From Flavobacterium sp. AED (GTDB lineage: Bacteria; Bacteroidota; Bacteroidia; Flavobacteriales; Flavobacteriaceae): a stretch of DNA of 64,000 nucleotides. The stretch spans positions 248,001-312,000 of the forward strand of contig NZ_JSYM01000002.1 of the NCBI RefSeq assembly GCF_000812945.1, given 5' to 3'. Position numbers and translations under genes: made by a program. Below the pieces are notes generated by a model. That model was not told the DNA's origin, made no database searches, and was given only the letters and a program-made list of their open reading frames with translations. This document shows, piece by piece, positions 49,065 to 57,591 of the stretch; the first letter of the stretch is position 1; every line of letters begins with the position of its first letter.

Positions 49065-50816
49065 TTGATTAGAAAATACTTTATATCGAATACCTTTTTA
49101 TCGAAAAGATTAAAATTTGAACATAGGAAAGTTGCTCATTACACCTTGTTGACATGCGTTATTTTTTTGCAGGTTATAGTCGTTATAATTTGGTATAATG
49201 AAACAGCAAATGAAACTAAAGTTTCAAAAGCTTTTGATGATATATCGTCTTCAAATAAAATAGCAAAATTTACAAATAAGGTAAATAATTCTCTTCTTAA
49301 CTCTCAAGAACACTTCAATAATTACATTAATTATAAAGATGAGGTTTCGTTAAAAAAATATTTGGTTTCATTGCATGAAATGAGTTCCTTGATTGACAGC
49401 CTTAATATGGTTGCTAAAGATAATAAGGACTTTAAAAAGATATTGATTAAAAAAAATAATGCTGAGACAGATATTTTTGCTTTAAAAATGTCAATTGATT
49501 CCATTATTGACAAACAAATTAGCCCAAATCACGACGATGTTTCCAAGCTTTTTAAATTTAATAAGTTCGGATTCAAAAAAATATTGGATAGTATTAAAAC
49601 GGACACTTACATGAAGGTGGATAGTGTTTCTCGAAAAGGATTGATTTCAAGATTAGGAGATGCGTTTACGGGAAGATATAGGGTGCAAAAAGAGCAGTTA
49701 AATACGGTTGTCACTATGCAATATAAGGATAAAGTTTTATCTGGTAGTATAGAAGAGCAAATAGCAAATGCATTTTTGACAACCAACAAATATTACGAAA
49801 ATGAATTTAATAACTTGAAAAAGTCGTTTTTAAGTCTAAGAAATAAAGACTTGAATTTAATTGCACTTAATAATGAATTATTAAATTTAGGTCAAAATGT
49901 ATTGCCAAATTACAGTAATTCTGCAAATTTACTTCAAACAGATGGCCAAAAGGATTTATTAAATCAATATCAATCAAATAAAACAGTTAGAAATTATACC
50001 ATAATAATACTGATAGTATTAATGTTTATTATCTCAATTATACTTTTGAGTTTTACACGCTTGGCGTTTGAGTATGAAAAAAGATTAACCATTGCCCAAA
50101 ATCAAATACGTCAAAGTTTGAATTTTAAAAATAGGATTATGGGTATGATAAGCCATGAAATTAGGTCACCGTTAAATATAATATCTATTTATAGCAAAAA
50201 AGTAAGTGCTTCAGTTAAAGATATTGAGATAAAAGATACTTTTAAATCAATTCAGTTTACTACAAATTCATTACTTCTTTTGGCGAATCAAATCTTAGAA
50301 TATTCTAAAGATGAAAATCATAAACCTAAATTAAAAAATAAAAATTTTCATTTAAAAACAGAAATAGATCAAATAATCTCCGCTATGACTTCATTAGTGA
50401 AGACTAAAGAAAATAAAATAAAAGTAAATTCTAATTTAAATTCAGATTCGGAAGTATATTCAGATGCGACAAAAATTCATCAACTCTTTTACAATATAAT
50501 CGGGAATGCTAATAAGTTTACCACAAAGGGATTAATAGCGATTACTATTGATTTAGAGCCTATTTCGGATTACGAAATGAATTTAAAAGTTGAAGTTCAG
50601 GATAATGGAATTGGTATTGCAGAAAATGATTTGAAAAATATATTCGAATCCTATTATCAAGGAACAGTCTCTGAAAAAGTTAATGATTTAGGTGTTGGTT
50701 TAGGACTAAATCTTTGCAAAGAAATAGTTGAATTATTTGATGGGGATATTAGTGTTGAAAGTCAAGAAGGTAAAGGTACTAAGATCACATTTAATTTGAT
50801 ATTAAGTCACATTTAA
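49065..50816 (+). CDS. Membrane sensor histidine kinase
   Basis: A 583-residue inner-membrane kinase. Two membrane helices (~28-47 and ~313-333) frame a ~265-residue periplasmic helical sensor domain (NKIAKFTNKVNNSLLNSQEHFNNY and similar), of no named family. The cytoplasmic part has HisKA with phospho-His 364 in MISHEIRSPLNI, and a HATPase with NIIGNANKFT, DNGIGI and GVGLGLNLCKE. The first Met in frame is far inside, so a TTG at 49065 is the likely start. The LuxR-type regulator gene begins 106 bases downstream, so the pair should form one two-component system. Its promoter region carries the TTCTAC motif, suggesting autoregulation. Confidence 0.9.
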   Translation: MIRKYFISNTFLSKRLKFEHRKVAHYTLLTCVIFLQVIVVIIWYNETANETKVSKAFDDISSSNKIAKFTNKVNNSLLNSQEHFNNYINYKDEVSLKKYLVSLHEMSSLIDSLNMVAKDNKDFKKILIKKNNAETDIFALKMSIDSIIDKQISPNHDDVSKLFKFNKFGFKKILDSIKTDTYMKVDSVSRKGLISRLGDAFTGRYRVQKEQLNTVVTMQYKDKVLSGSIEEQIANAFLTTNKYYENEFNNLKKSFLSLRNKDLNLIALNNELLNLGQNVLPNYSNSANLLQTDGQKDLLNQYQSNKTVRNYTIIILIVLMFIISIILLSFTRLAFEYEKRLTIAQNQIRQSLNFKNRIMGMISHEIRSPLNIISIYSKKVSASVKDIEIKDTFKSIQFTTNSLLLLANQILEYSKDENHKPKLKNKNFHLKTEIDQIISAMTSLVKTKENKIKVNSNLNSDSEVYSDATKIHQLFYNIIGNANKFTTKGLIAITIDLEPISDYEMNLKVEVQDNGIGIAENDLKNIFESYYQGTVSEKVNDLGVGLGLNLCKEIVELFDGDISVESQEGKGTKITFNLILSHI

Positions 50817-50922
50817 AATAGAAACACGAAAATTTTATTTTTTATTTTAAGTAGTAATGGTAAACTATTTGATAATTTATTACCGCACTTATGCATAACG
50901 ATTTTAATTTATTTAATAAAAA

Positions 50923-51573
50923 ATGAAATTATCAAATAACTATTCTTTTTTAATTGCGGATGACCATAGTGTTGTTAGGCAAGGTGTTGCATTGCTAATT
51001 AAAGAGTTGTTTTTAAATGCTAAAATTAGTCAGTCCGGGACTTTTAAAGATACTTTTGAAGTATTAAAAGATACTAAGATTGATTTACTGGTTTTAGATA
51101 TCAATTTTCCGGACGGTAATAGTTTGAATATTATTACTGAGATTAAAAATATTCAACCGGATATTAAAATTTTAATATTTTCGGCCTACGATGAAGACAT
51201 TTATGCCATGCGATACTTGAATGCAGGTGCTTCGGGATATTTAAATAAAGGCAGCTCAGAAGAAGAGATGAAGCAAGCATTAACCAGCATGATTTTATCA
51301 GGAAAATATATAACGCAAAATATTAAAGATAGAATTCTAGACTCTTATATTTCAAAAACACCCATTAATCCATTAGAACAATTGTCTAATAGAGAAGTAG
51401 AGGTTGCCAGATTATTGATTAAAGGATATGGAAATTTAGAAATATCAGAGCTATTGAAAATTAAAAAGACCACCGTTAGTACGTTTAAAAACAGAGTTTT
51501 TGAAAAGCTGGAAATTGATAATTTACCTGCTTTAATAGAACTTTTTCACTTATACTTTGAGGATAGTAAATAG
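50923..51573 (+). CDS. LuxR/NarL-type response regulator
   Basis: A 216-residue transcription factor. The receiver domain (~5-125) has the acidic pair in IADDHSVVR, phospho-Asp 59 in LLVLDINFPDG and a Lys in YLNKGS. The C-terminal domain (~145-210) is a LuxR-type helix-turn-helix (LSNREVEVARLLIKGYGNLEISELLKIKKTTVSTFKNRVF). It is the presumed partner of the kinase just before it. A long perfect terminator follows. It is the best candidate to bind the GTAGAA-N4-TTCTAC dyads that stand before its own kinase gene and again before the next genes; that is inference from position and symmetry. Confidence 0.93.
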   Translation: MKLSNNYSFLIADDHSVVRQGVALLIKELFLNAKISQSGTFKDTFEVLKDTKIDLLVLDINFPDGNSLNIITEIKNIQPDIKILIFSAYDEDIYAMRYLNAGASGYLNKGSSEEEMKQALTSMILSGKYITQNIKDRILDSYISKTPINPLEQLSNREVEVARLLIKGYGNLEISELLKIKKTTVSTFKNRVFEKLEIDNLPALIELFHLYFEDSK

Positions 51574-51616
51574 TTTATAGTTGCTGTTTTTCAAAATCTG
51601 CTTTTTTTATTACCAT

Positions 51617-51664
51617 AATTCAATAACTACTTATTTTATCCAATAGTAGTTATTGAATTTTTTA
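51617..51664 (+). terminator. Intrinsic terminator after the LuxR-type gene
   Basis: Perfect 15-base arms AATTCAATAACTACT and AGTAGTTATTGAATT around a 13-base loop, with a T-rich tail. Confidence 0.85.
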
Positions 51665-51705
51665 TTTACTACATAAAATTATTCTTACTACCAGGTATTT
51701 TTTTT

Positions 51706-51773
51706 GTAGAAATAATTCTACACGGCATTGTTAGATATTCTACGAACTATTGATTTTGTTGGGGTTACATTTG
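51706..51773 (+). promoter_or_regulatory. GTAGAA/TTCTAC promoter before the small membrane protein cluster
   Basis: GTAGAA-ATAA-TTCTAC (51706-51721), 16 bases, TTCTAC (51738-51743), 22 bases, TACATTTG (51766-51773). Every distance equals the promoter at 48801-48868, while the intervening bases differ. It would transcribe the genes from 51924 or 52025 onwards. Confidence 0.68.
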
Positions 51774-51923
51774 CAATATCAGAAGTGGTAGTTGCAGTAA
51801 CCTCTGATTTTATTGAGGTGTTTTGAAATAATAATTAGCAAGTTTATTAGCAGATTTTAATTCATACAATTACAGAAAGCATGAAGTGGTGGTAATTTAT
51901 AAAGTCTAAAAAAATACAAAAAA

Positions 51924-52040
51924 ATGAATGAAAAAACTATTGGAAGTTATATTCTAATAATCCGTTGGTTAGTGTCTTTTGTTTTGGATAATTATAATTT
52001 ACGTTGTTTAATTCAAAATAATAAATGTATCAAAAAGTAA
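51924..52040 (+). CDS. Possible 38-residue peptide upstream of the small membrane protein
   Basis: An ATG-started frame of 38 codons (MNEKTIGSYILIIRWLVSFV...) lies just after the TTCTAC promoter and overlaps the start of the next gene by 16 bases. It has one hydrophobic stretch. It may be a translated leader or chance; no family recognised. Confidence 0.25.
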   Translation: MNEKTIGSYILIIRWLVSFVLDNYNLRCLIQNNKCIKK

Positions 52041-52348
52041 TTTTTGGATTGTTTTTTTGCCTAGTTGGAATACTTTGTATTGATTTTGTTTCTGATTTAT
52101 TTGTAATGGGTTTTACGTATTATTTACTGTCTCTATTTTTTTTGGGATTAGGAATTGTAGTTTATCCGTTGGATTTTAAGTTTAGGTTCAAAACCGATTT
52201 TATGTTTCTTCCGCTGATAGGGTTAGCTATGGCCAACTTTATAAATTTGTTTTTTTTTGCTGATTTTTCATTGAAAATAAATTGCGTTAATATACTAGCA
52301 GGGATAGGTGGGGTTTTATTGGGTGTCTTTCGGAAAAAGATTAAGTAG
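52025..52348 (+). CDS. Small integral membrane protein, unknown function
   Basis: A 107-residue protein made almost wholly of four hydrophobic helices (about residues 3-22, 28-47, 56-78 and 87-103), ending in a basic tail (RKKIK). I recognise no family. It is the first clear gene after the GTAGAA/TTCTAC promoter at 51706-51773 and is followed by a PAS kinase 105 bases later. It could be part of an envelope response controlled by the kinase and LuxR-type regulator before it. Confidence 0.6.
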   Translation: MYQKVIFGLFFCLVGILCIDFVSDLFVMGFTYYLLSLFFLGLGIVVYPLDFKFRFKTDFMFLPLIGLAMANFINLFFFADFSLKINCVNILAGIGGVLLGVFRKKIK

Positions 52349-52453
52349 AGGAGAAAATTTTTCCATTTAATCGGAGCTATTAAAATATTTCATTTTAAAA
52401 AGATTGATTGTAATTTTTTTGTGGTGATTGGAACTTTTTAAAACTAAAAAAAT

Positions 52454-53968
52454 ATGAAATCTGATTTTTATAATACAGATGATTCTATGCATACAAGTGA
52501 TTTTTATAAAAAATTATTTAAAGAATTATCTGAAAAAATTTTCGTGTTTACGGTTTCTTCAGACAATCATTTTCATAGTCCATTAGTGAGTGAATCGATA
52601 TGTGAGATGTTCGAATTGTCAAATAATATTATTTCAGATACTATTATGTCTTTTTTTTATAATAGTATCTATAAGGACGATAAAATTAAAGTACTGCGTT
52701 TTCTTATCGGTTCCAGAAAGATTGAAAAAAAAGGAGATTTAGAATTTAGAAGTGTATTACCTAAAAGAGGATTGTGTTGGTTTAAGGTGTTTTTTAAAAC
52801 AGAATTGCATTCAGATGGGAGTATTGTTTTTTTGGGGAATGTTTTAGATATAACAGATTTTAAAGTGCAACAGTTGCAACTTGAAATCTCGGATAGACGT
52901 TTTCGTTTTGCAATGGAAGCTTCAACATCAGGTGTTTGGGATTGGGACTTGCAAACAAATAGCGTTTTTTATTCCTCACAATCTTTAAAAATATTAGAAC
53001 AAGAATCTACAGATATTTTTGATAATCCGGAACGATGGGATCAGATTGTACATCCGGATGATTTAAAAAAATATTATGCTACGATTCAAAATCATTTTGA
53101 AAATAAAACTCCATTTTATGAAAATTTGCATCGTGTTTTAACGTCAAGTGGAAAATACAAATGGATTCTTGACAGAGGAAAAGTCATAGAAAGAAGCCCT
53201 GATGGGAAGCCCTTAAGAGTAATAGGGACCCATACAGATATTTCTTCGCAGAAGGAAAAAGAATTAGAATTAATCAGCGCAATGGAATTATACAGCGAAC
53301 ACAATAGTCGGTTATTGAATTTTTCCCATACCGTTTCCCATAATTTAAATTCACATGCTGGAAATATTAAATTGCTGCTGGACATGATTGATTTAGAAGA
53401 AAATTCTCTTGAGAATACAGAAACTTTAGGGTATTTAAGAACTGTTTCTGATGATTTGAATGAAACAATAGCTAATTTATCCCAAATAGTGAATATTCAG
53501 AATAATTTGAATGTCATAAAAGAGCCTTTGGATTTGAATCTGTATTTGAAAAAAAACAGCAACATAATTAGTGGTTATAACCATGAAAATAAAGCGAGAA
53601 TTATAAATAATGTTGCTAAGGGAGCTATTGTCACTTTTAATCCTGCTTATCTGGAAAGTGTTTTGTTGAATTTTAGTACAAATGCAATAAAATATGCACA
53701 TCCCGATAGATTTCCGATAATTGAGTTTAATTTTTTTGTAGAAAATGAAAAGAAAGTATTAACCATAACGGATAACGGTTTAGGGATTGATTTAGAAAAA
53801 TATGGGGATTTATTATTTGGGATGTACAAAACATTTCATACCCATGAAAAGGCCCATGGAATAGGTTTATATATTGCAAAAAACCAAATTGAATCTATGA
53901 ATGGCAAAGTAAGTGTAGAGAGTAAAGTAGGAGTAGGAACTACTTTTAAAATTATTTTTAGTGACTGA
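52454..53968 (+). CDS. Soluble PAS-domain histidine kinase
   Basis: A 504-residue kinase with no membrane helix. Two PAS modules occupy residues ~15-140 and ~150-275 (the second with GVWDWDLQTNSVFYS and FGTHTDIS-like closing motif GTHTDISSQKE). The dimerisation domain is of the variant type with SHTVSHNLNSHAGNI; His292 or His296 is the likely phospho-acceptor. The HATPase has NFSTNAIKYAHP, DNGLGI and KAHGIGLYIAKNQIE. No receiver or output domain is attached and no regulator gene follows, so its partner is elsewhere or may be the LuxR-type regulator upstream. Confidence 0.9.
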   Translation: MKSDFYNTDDSMHTSDFYKKLFKELSEKIFVFTVSSDNHFHSPLVSESICEMFELSNNIISDTIMSFFYNSIYKDDKIKVLRFLIGSRKIEKKGDLEFRSVLPKRGLCWFKVFFKTELHSDGSIVFLGNVLDITDFKVQQLQLEISDRRFRFAMEASTSGVWDWDLQTNSVFYSSQSLKILEQESTDIFDNPERWDQIVHPDDLKKYYATIQNHFENKTPFYENLHRVLTSSGKYKWILDRGKVIERSPDGKPLRVIGTHTDISSQKEKELELISAMELYSEHNSRLLNFSHTVSHNLNSHAGNIKLLLDMIDLEENSLENTETLGYLRTVSDDLNETIANLSQIVNIQNNLNVIKEPLDLNLYLKKNSNIISGYNHENKARIINNVAKGAIVTFNPAYLESVLLNFSTNAIKYAHPDRFPIIEFNFFVENEKKVLTITDNGLGIDLEKYGDLLFGMYKTFHTHEKAHGIGLYIAKNQIESMNGKVSVESKVGVGTTFKIIFSD

Positions 53969-54016
53969 ATAATAATTAAATCAGAAATAAATAACATAAA
54001 AACGATTAATGTTAAA

Positions 54017-54349
54017 ATGGAAAAATTTGTAATTAGCAAAAAAGCAACTGGCGAGTTTCAATTTGATTTTATAGATAAGAAAGGAAATATACTTCTTAGG
54101 AGTGGAAGTTACACAAGAAAAACGATGTGTATAAACGGTATCGAATCCGTAAAACGCAACTCACAGGATAACTCAAAGTTTAATCGCAAAAGATCTCCAA
54201 ATGACGAACCTTATTTTAACCTGAAATCCTTCAACGGAAAAATTCTAGGAATAAGTCAAATCTTTGAAGATAAATCTTCGCGAGATAACAGTATTGAATC
54301 CCTAAAAAGTAAAGCGCTAGATGCACCCATTGAAGATCAATCAAAGTGA
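54017..54349 (+). CDS. DUF1508 (YegP-like) protein, first copy
   Basis: A 110-residue soluble protein made of two DUF1508/YegP-type repeats. Each has a beta-rich start (KFVISKKATGEFQFDFIDKKGN; PYFNLKSFNGKILGISQIFED) and an NGIESVKRNSQD-like helix. The second copy at 54885 is nearly the same over its whole length (NSQD(N/D)SKF, PYFNLK). DUF1508 function is not established. The gene lies 48 bases after the PAS kinase. The small receiver-like gene separates it from its twin. Confidence 0.85.
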   Translation: MEKFVISKKATGEFQFDFIDKKGNILLRSGSYTRKTMCINGIESVKRNSQDNSKFNRKRSPNDEPYFNLKSFNGKILGISQIFEDKSSRDNSIESLKSKALDAPIEDQSK

Positions 54350-54471
54350 TCATTATCCAATGAAATTTATTATAATGAAACGGAGTATAAATTGATTTTA
54401 ATCAAATTATTCGGGGATAATTGTAAAAAGAGGTTAAGGTAGAATTTATACCAAATTAAATAAATTCGATC

Positions 54472-54882
54472 ATGATAAATAGGACGTTAGAGCAAATTTT
54501 GGTTTATGATAAACAACATTATTTTGCCAGATTTTTAAAATATGAATTTAATAAAAATTTTGATTTTCAAAAGTTTAAAAAGAATGAGAACTTAAATGAC
54601 ATAGAAAAGAAGTTTTCAATCGTTGTTTTTGTGGTGTATTCAGAAGCAGATTTATTTGATTTTGTTGAAGTGTATAAAATGGGAGTTCAAATCTTAGTAT
54701 GTACTTATAATAAAGAAATATTGAACAAAATGAAAAATGTAAGTAATATAATTTTATTTGATATCTCAATAACAAAATTAGAAATGGTAAAGGAATTGCG
54801 TCATTTTTTTTACCGAACCACATCTCCACATAAACAAATTCAAAATAGTAAAAACATAAAAAACTTAAAACAATCAATTTAA
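54472..54882 (+). CDS. Small receiver-like protein lacking a clear phospho-Asp
   Basis: A 136-residue protein of unknown function. The alternation of hydrophobic strands (ILVYDK, FSIVVFVVYS, VQILVCTYN, NIILFDIS) and helices resembles a two-component receiver domain. The strand that should end in the phospho-accepting Asp ends in VVFVVYSEADLF, and the N-terminal acidic pair is reduced to one Asp. It is therefore either a degenerate receiver or an unrelated alpha/beta fold. It ends 2 bases before the second DUF1508 gene. The low-GC, Lys/Asn-rich tail is disordered. Confidence 0.6.
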   Translation: MINRTLEQILVYDKQHYFARFLKYEFNKNFDFQKFKKNENLNDIEKKFSIVVFVVYSEADLFDFVEVYKMGVQILVCTYNKEILNKMKNVSNIILFDISITKLEMVKELRHFFYRTTSPHKQIQNSKNIKNLKQSI

Positions 54883-54884
54883 AA

Positions 54885-55217
54885 ATGGGAAAATTTGTAA
54901 TTACCAAAAGAACAAACGGGGAGTTTCAGTTCAATTTAACAGCCAATAATGGTCAAACAATTCTTAGCAGTGAAGGTTACACGACAAAACCTAATTGTGA
55001 AAAAGGAATTGAATCTGTGAAGCGTAATTCACAGGATGATTCAAAGTTTGATTGCAAAATAGCTTCAAATGGTAAGCCTTATTTTAATCTGAAAGCTACC
55101 AATGGTCAAATAATCGGCACAAGTCAGCTATATGAGAGCGAAGCTTCACGTGATAATGGAATTGCATCCGTAAAAACGAATGCTCCTGAAGCAATTATTG
55201 ATGACAGGACAAATTAA
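54885..55217 (+). CDS. DUF1508 (YegP-like) protein, second copy
   Basis: A 110-residue tandem DUF1508 protein, closely matching the gene at 54017 (KFVI.K...GEFQF, GIESVKRNSQDDSKF, PYFNLKATNGQIIG.SQ). Repeat 1 spans ~1-50 and repeat 2 ~55-105. The differences are spread along the protein, so the duplication is not very recent. It starts 2 bases after the receiver-like gene, so both are translated from one transcript. Function unknown. Confidence 0.87.
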   Translation: MGKFVITKRTNGEFQFNLTANNGQTILSSEGYTTKPNCEKGIESVKRNSQDDSKFDCKIASNGKPYFNLKATNGQIIGTSQLYESEASRDNGIASVKTNAPEAIIDDRTN

Positions 55218-55327
55218 TCAAATAATGAAAAAGCACATTTCAATTCTTGATTTGTGTACTAACATATCTATTTTCAATAAAGCAATGCTATGTTTTGTTG
55301 AATTTTAATTTATTAAATTTTAAATGC

Positions 55328-55804
55328 ATGAAGAAAATCATTTTATTATGTGCTGTCTCTTTTTTGATAGTTGCATGTAAGTCAACCTCAGTTACAAATG
55401 CAAAATTAGACAGACCTTCTCAAGTTGCAATGAAAGGGAATTGGGAAATCACTAATGTTATTTATCCCGGCTCAGACTATATTAAAGTTAATTCGTTTGA
55501 TCTTGCTGATTCAAAATGCTTTGAAGGAAGCCAATGGAAATTTATTTCGAATAACAACAAAGGGAATATGACATTGAATAGCCCTAATTGTACCGCTTAT
55601 AGTTCAGCTATAACTTGGTTTGTAAATAAAGAAGGACAGTTTGTTATGAAGATTTTAGATGAAGGTTTAAAATCAAAAAAAGTGAGAACTGGATTTGTTT
55701 TAGGTATTGCTAATCAGTCTGAAAACTCTTTTCAGTTAATTGATAAAATAGCTGTTGGAGAAAAACTCACTGATGTTGTTTATCAATTTAAAAAAATTAA
55801 CTAA
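55328..55804 (+). CDS. Lipocalin-like lipoprotein
   Basis: A 158-residue lipoprotein. The signal peptide MKKIILLCAVSFLIVAC ends in a lipobox with the acylated Cys at 17. The rest looks like a small beta-barrel of the lipocalin-like type common in Bacteroidota (MKGNWEITNVIYPGS near the start of the barrel, GSQWKFISNNNKGNM, LIDKIAVGEKLTDVVYQFKKI at the end). It sits 18 bases before the OmpA-family gene, the common arrangement in flavobacteria. The ATG at 55328 is chosen because it begins the lipoprotein signal. Confidence 0.85.
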   Translation: MKKIILLCAVSFLIVACKSTSVTNAKLDRPSQVAMKGNWEITNVIYPGSDYIKVNSFDLADSKCFEGSQWKFISNNNKGNMTLNSPNCTAYSSAITWFVNKEGQFVMKILDEGLKSKKVRTGFVLGIANQSENSFQLIDKIAVGEKLTDVVYQFKKIN

Positions 55805-55822
55805 TAAAAAAACATACGTATT

Positions 55823-56518
55823 ATGAAAAAAATAGCCATTCTAAGTTTAAGTGTCTTGTTTGTTGTAAGCAGCCTTTTTACAAGTTGCGATGCGGTTAAA
55901 AATGCTAATAATACTCAAAAAGGTACTGGAATTGGTGTTGCAGCAGGAGCATTAATCGGTGGGATTCTAGGTAATAATTTAGGAAAAGGTGGTAATGCTG
56001 CTTTGGGAGCGGCTATTGGTGCTGCAGTTGGTGGAGGAACAGGCGCTCTTATTGGAAATAAAATGGATAAGCAAGCCAGAGAAATTGATCAAGCTTTGCC
56101 AGGTGCCGATGTAGAAAGAGTAGGTGAAGGAATTCACTTGACTTTGAAAGAGGATGCTGTTCGCTTTGATACTAATAAAACGACTTTAACCATTCAAGCT
56201 AAAGCTAATTTAGATAAATTGATTCCTGTATTTAATAGTTATGCGGATACAAATATTGAGATTTTTGGTTATACTGATAATACAGGTAAACCAGAATATA
56301 ATTTGACACTTTCTCAAAAAAGAGCAGTATCAGTTAAGGATTATTTGGTTTTAAAAGGGTTAAAAACAAGTAGATTCAAAACGTCTGGTTTTGGAATTGC
56401 GGATCCAATTGCTACTAATGATACACCGGAAGGCAGAAGTCAAAACCGCCGTGTAGAATTTGCAATTACCGCAAATGATAAAATGGTTCAGGATTCTAAA
56501 AAAGAAACGGGCAATTAA
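55823..56518 (+). CDS. OmpA-family lipoprotein with glycine zipper
   Basis: A 231-residue outer-membrane lipoprotein. After a signal peptide ending in SLFTSC, a glycine-zipper region (GTGIGVAAGALIGGILGNN, AALGAAIGAAVGGGTGALIG; residues ~33-80) can insert in a membrane. An OmpA domain follows (~105-220) with FDTNKTTL, the peptidoglycan-binding GYTDNTG and LSQKRAVSVKDYLVLKG, and ends with SQNRRVEFAI. It should anchor the outer membrane to peptidoglycan. It is the last gene of the cluster that starts at 52025 and ends at a bidirectional terminator. Confidence 0.93.
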   Translation: MKKIAILSLSVLFVVSSLFTSCDAVKNANNTQKGTGIGVAAGALIGGILGNNLGKGGNAALGAAIGAAVGGGTGALIGNKMDKQAREIDQALPGADVERVGEGIHLTLKEDAVRFDTNKTTLTIQAKANLDKLIPVFNSYADTNIEIFGYTDNTGKPEYNLTLSQKRAVSVKDYLVLKGLKTSRFKTSGFGIADPIATNDTPEGRSQNRRVEFAITANDKMVQDSKKETGN

Positions 56519-56540
56519 AACGATACTGATTTTAAAAATT

Positions 56541-56578
56541 AAAAAAGCCTGTAAATCTTAGAATTTACAGGCTTTTTG
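56541..56578. terminator. Bidirectional terminator between ompA and eamA
   Basis: AAAAAGCCTGTAAATTC-type arms: AGCCTGTAAAT pairs with ATTTACAGGCT, with A-run and T-run on either side, between two convergent genes. Confidence 0.88.
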
Positions 56579-56595
56579 TTTAAGTGAAGTCCGTA

Positions 56596-57450
56596 TTAAT
56601 TTTCTTGTCTTCTGGAAGTAATTGTTGATCCAGCAGAAGCTATTACCACAAAAAGTACTGCTAAAACTTCATTAAAAGTAAGGTATTCTTGTAAAAATAT
56701 AAGCCCACAAATTGATGCAGCAGCAGGTTCTAAACTCATTAAAATACTGAATGTACGGGCAGGAAGCTGACCGAGTGCTTTCATTTCCAGTGTAAAAGGA
56801 ATCGCACTTGACAAAAGAGCGAGTGCTATACCTAAGGAGAAAAGTTTTGGAGTAAGGCTGTTTAACCCATTTCCTAGAATTCCAAAGGGTACAATTAGTA
56901 TTGCAGCAAAGAGCATTCCTGTTGCTACAGCCTCTCCGCCTTTCATTATTTTAGAAATTTTTCCTCCTAATACGATATAAGCGGCCCATAGTGCACCCGC
57001 TAAAAGCGCAAATACTACCCCTAAGAGGTCTATACCATTACTTGACCATGGAGCGATCAAAACAATTCCTGCGGCTGCCAGCAAGACCCAGAAAAAATCA
57101 ATCATCCGTTTTGAACCCAAAACGGCTACCAATAACGGACCTATGAATTCTAGTGTAACAGCAAGTCCAATTGGAATTCTTTCTATTGCAAGGTAAAAAA
57201 CCAAATTCATCGCACCCAAAGACAAACCGTAAGGAATTACTAATTTCCATTGGTTGGCAGTAATTTTTTTTAGGTTTGGCCTGTAAACAGCCAGTAATAG
57301 CAATGCTGAAATACCAATTCTCAAAGAAGCAGTTCCAGCAGCACCTATAACAGGAAAAAGACCTTTAGCAATAGCCGCTCCTGATTGCACACTTATTATT
57401 GCGAAGAGTACTGCAGGTATAGGAGGAATGTTAATTAATTTATTTTTCAT
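56596..57450 (-). CDS. EamA family transporter (RhtA-like)
   Basis: A 284-residue inner-membrane exporter with about ten hydrophobic helices and two EamA repeats. RLNL-type features such as AIERIPIGLAVTLEFIGPLL and GQLPARTFSILMSLEPAAASICG resemble the RhtA threonine/homoserine exporters. I chose the ATG at 57450 because a TATATTTG -7 box lies at 57467-57460, so a start at 57462 would fall within it; the transcript would then be almost leaderless. The gene stands apart from the nag operon by the terminator at 57519-57568. Confidence 0.88.
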   Translation of the reverse strand: MKNKLINIPPIPAVLFAIISVQSGAAIAKGLFPVIGAAGTASLRIGISALLLLAVYRPNLKKITANQWKLVIPYGLSLGAMNLVFYLAIERIPIGLAVTLEFIGPLLVAVLGSKRMIDFFWVLLAAAGIVLIAPWSSNGIDLLGVVFALLAGALWAAYIVLGGKISKIMKGGEAVATGMLFAAILIVPFGILGNGLNSLTPKLFSLGIALALLSSAIPFTLEMKALGQLPARTFSILMSLEPAAASICGLIFLQEYLTFNEVLAVLFVVIASAGSTITSRRQEN

Positions 57451-57518
57451 GTAAAGATTCAAATATAGGGAGTAAAACTACAAAATTTATAATTTAAATA
57501 GATGTAGAGTAAAAATAG

Positions 57519-57568
57519 AAAAAACTCAGTTTAGAACCCATTTATCATGGTTCTCAAACTGAGTTTTG
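57519..57568 (-). terminator. Intrinsic terminator of the amino-sugar operon
   Basis: On the minus strand AAAACTCAGTTTGAGAACC pairs with GGTTCT-AAACTGAGTTTT (one bulged base), followed by a T-run. Confidence 0.88.
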
Positions 57569-57591
57569 TTATTTGAATTTACGGTTGTTTT

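Noticed and set aside
54434-54452. Third GTAGAA operator before the receiver-like gene
   Set aside because: Only one half-site is present, without the TTCTAC partner or a correctly spaced -7 box.
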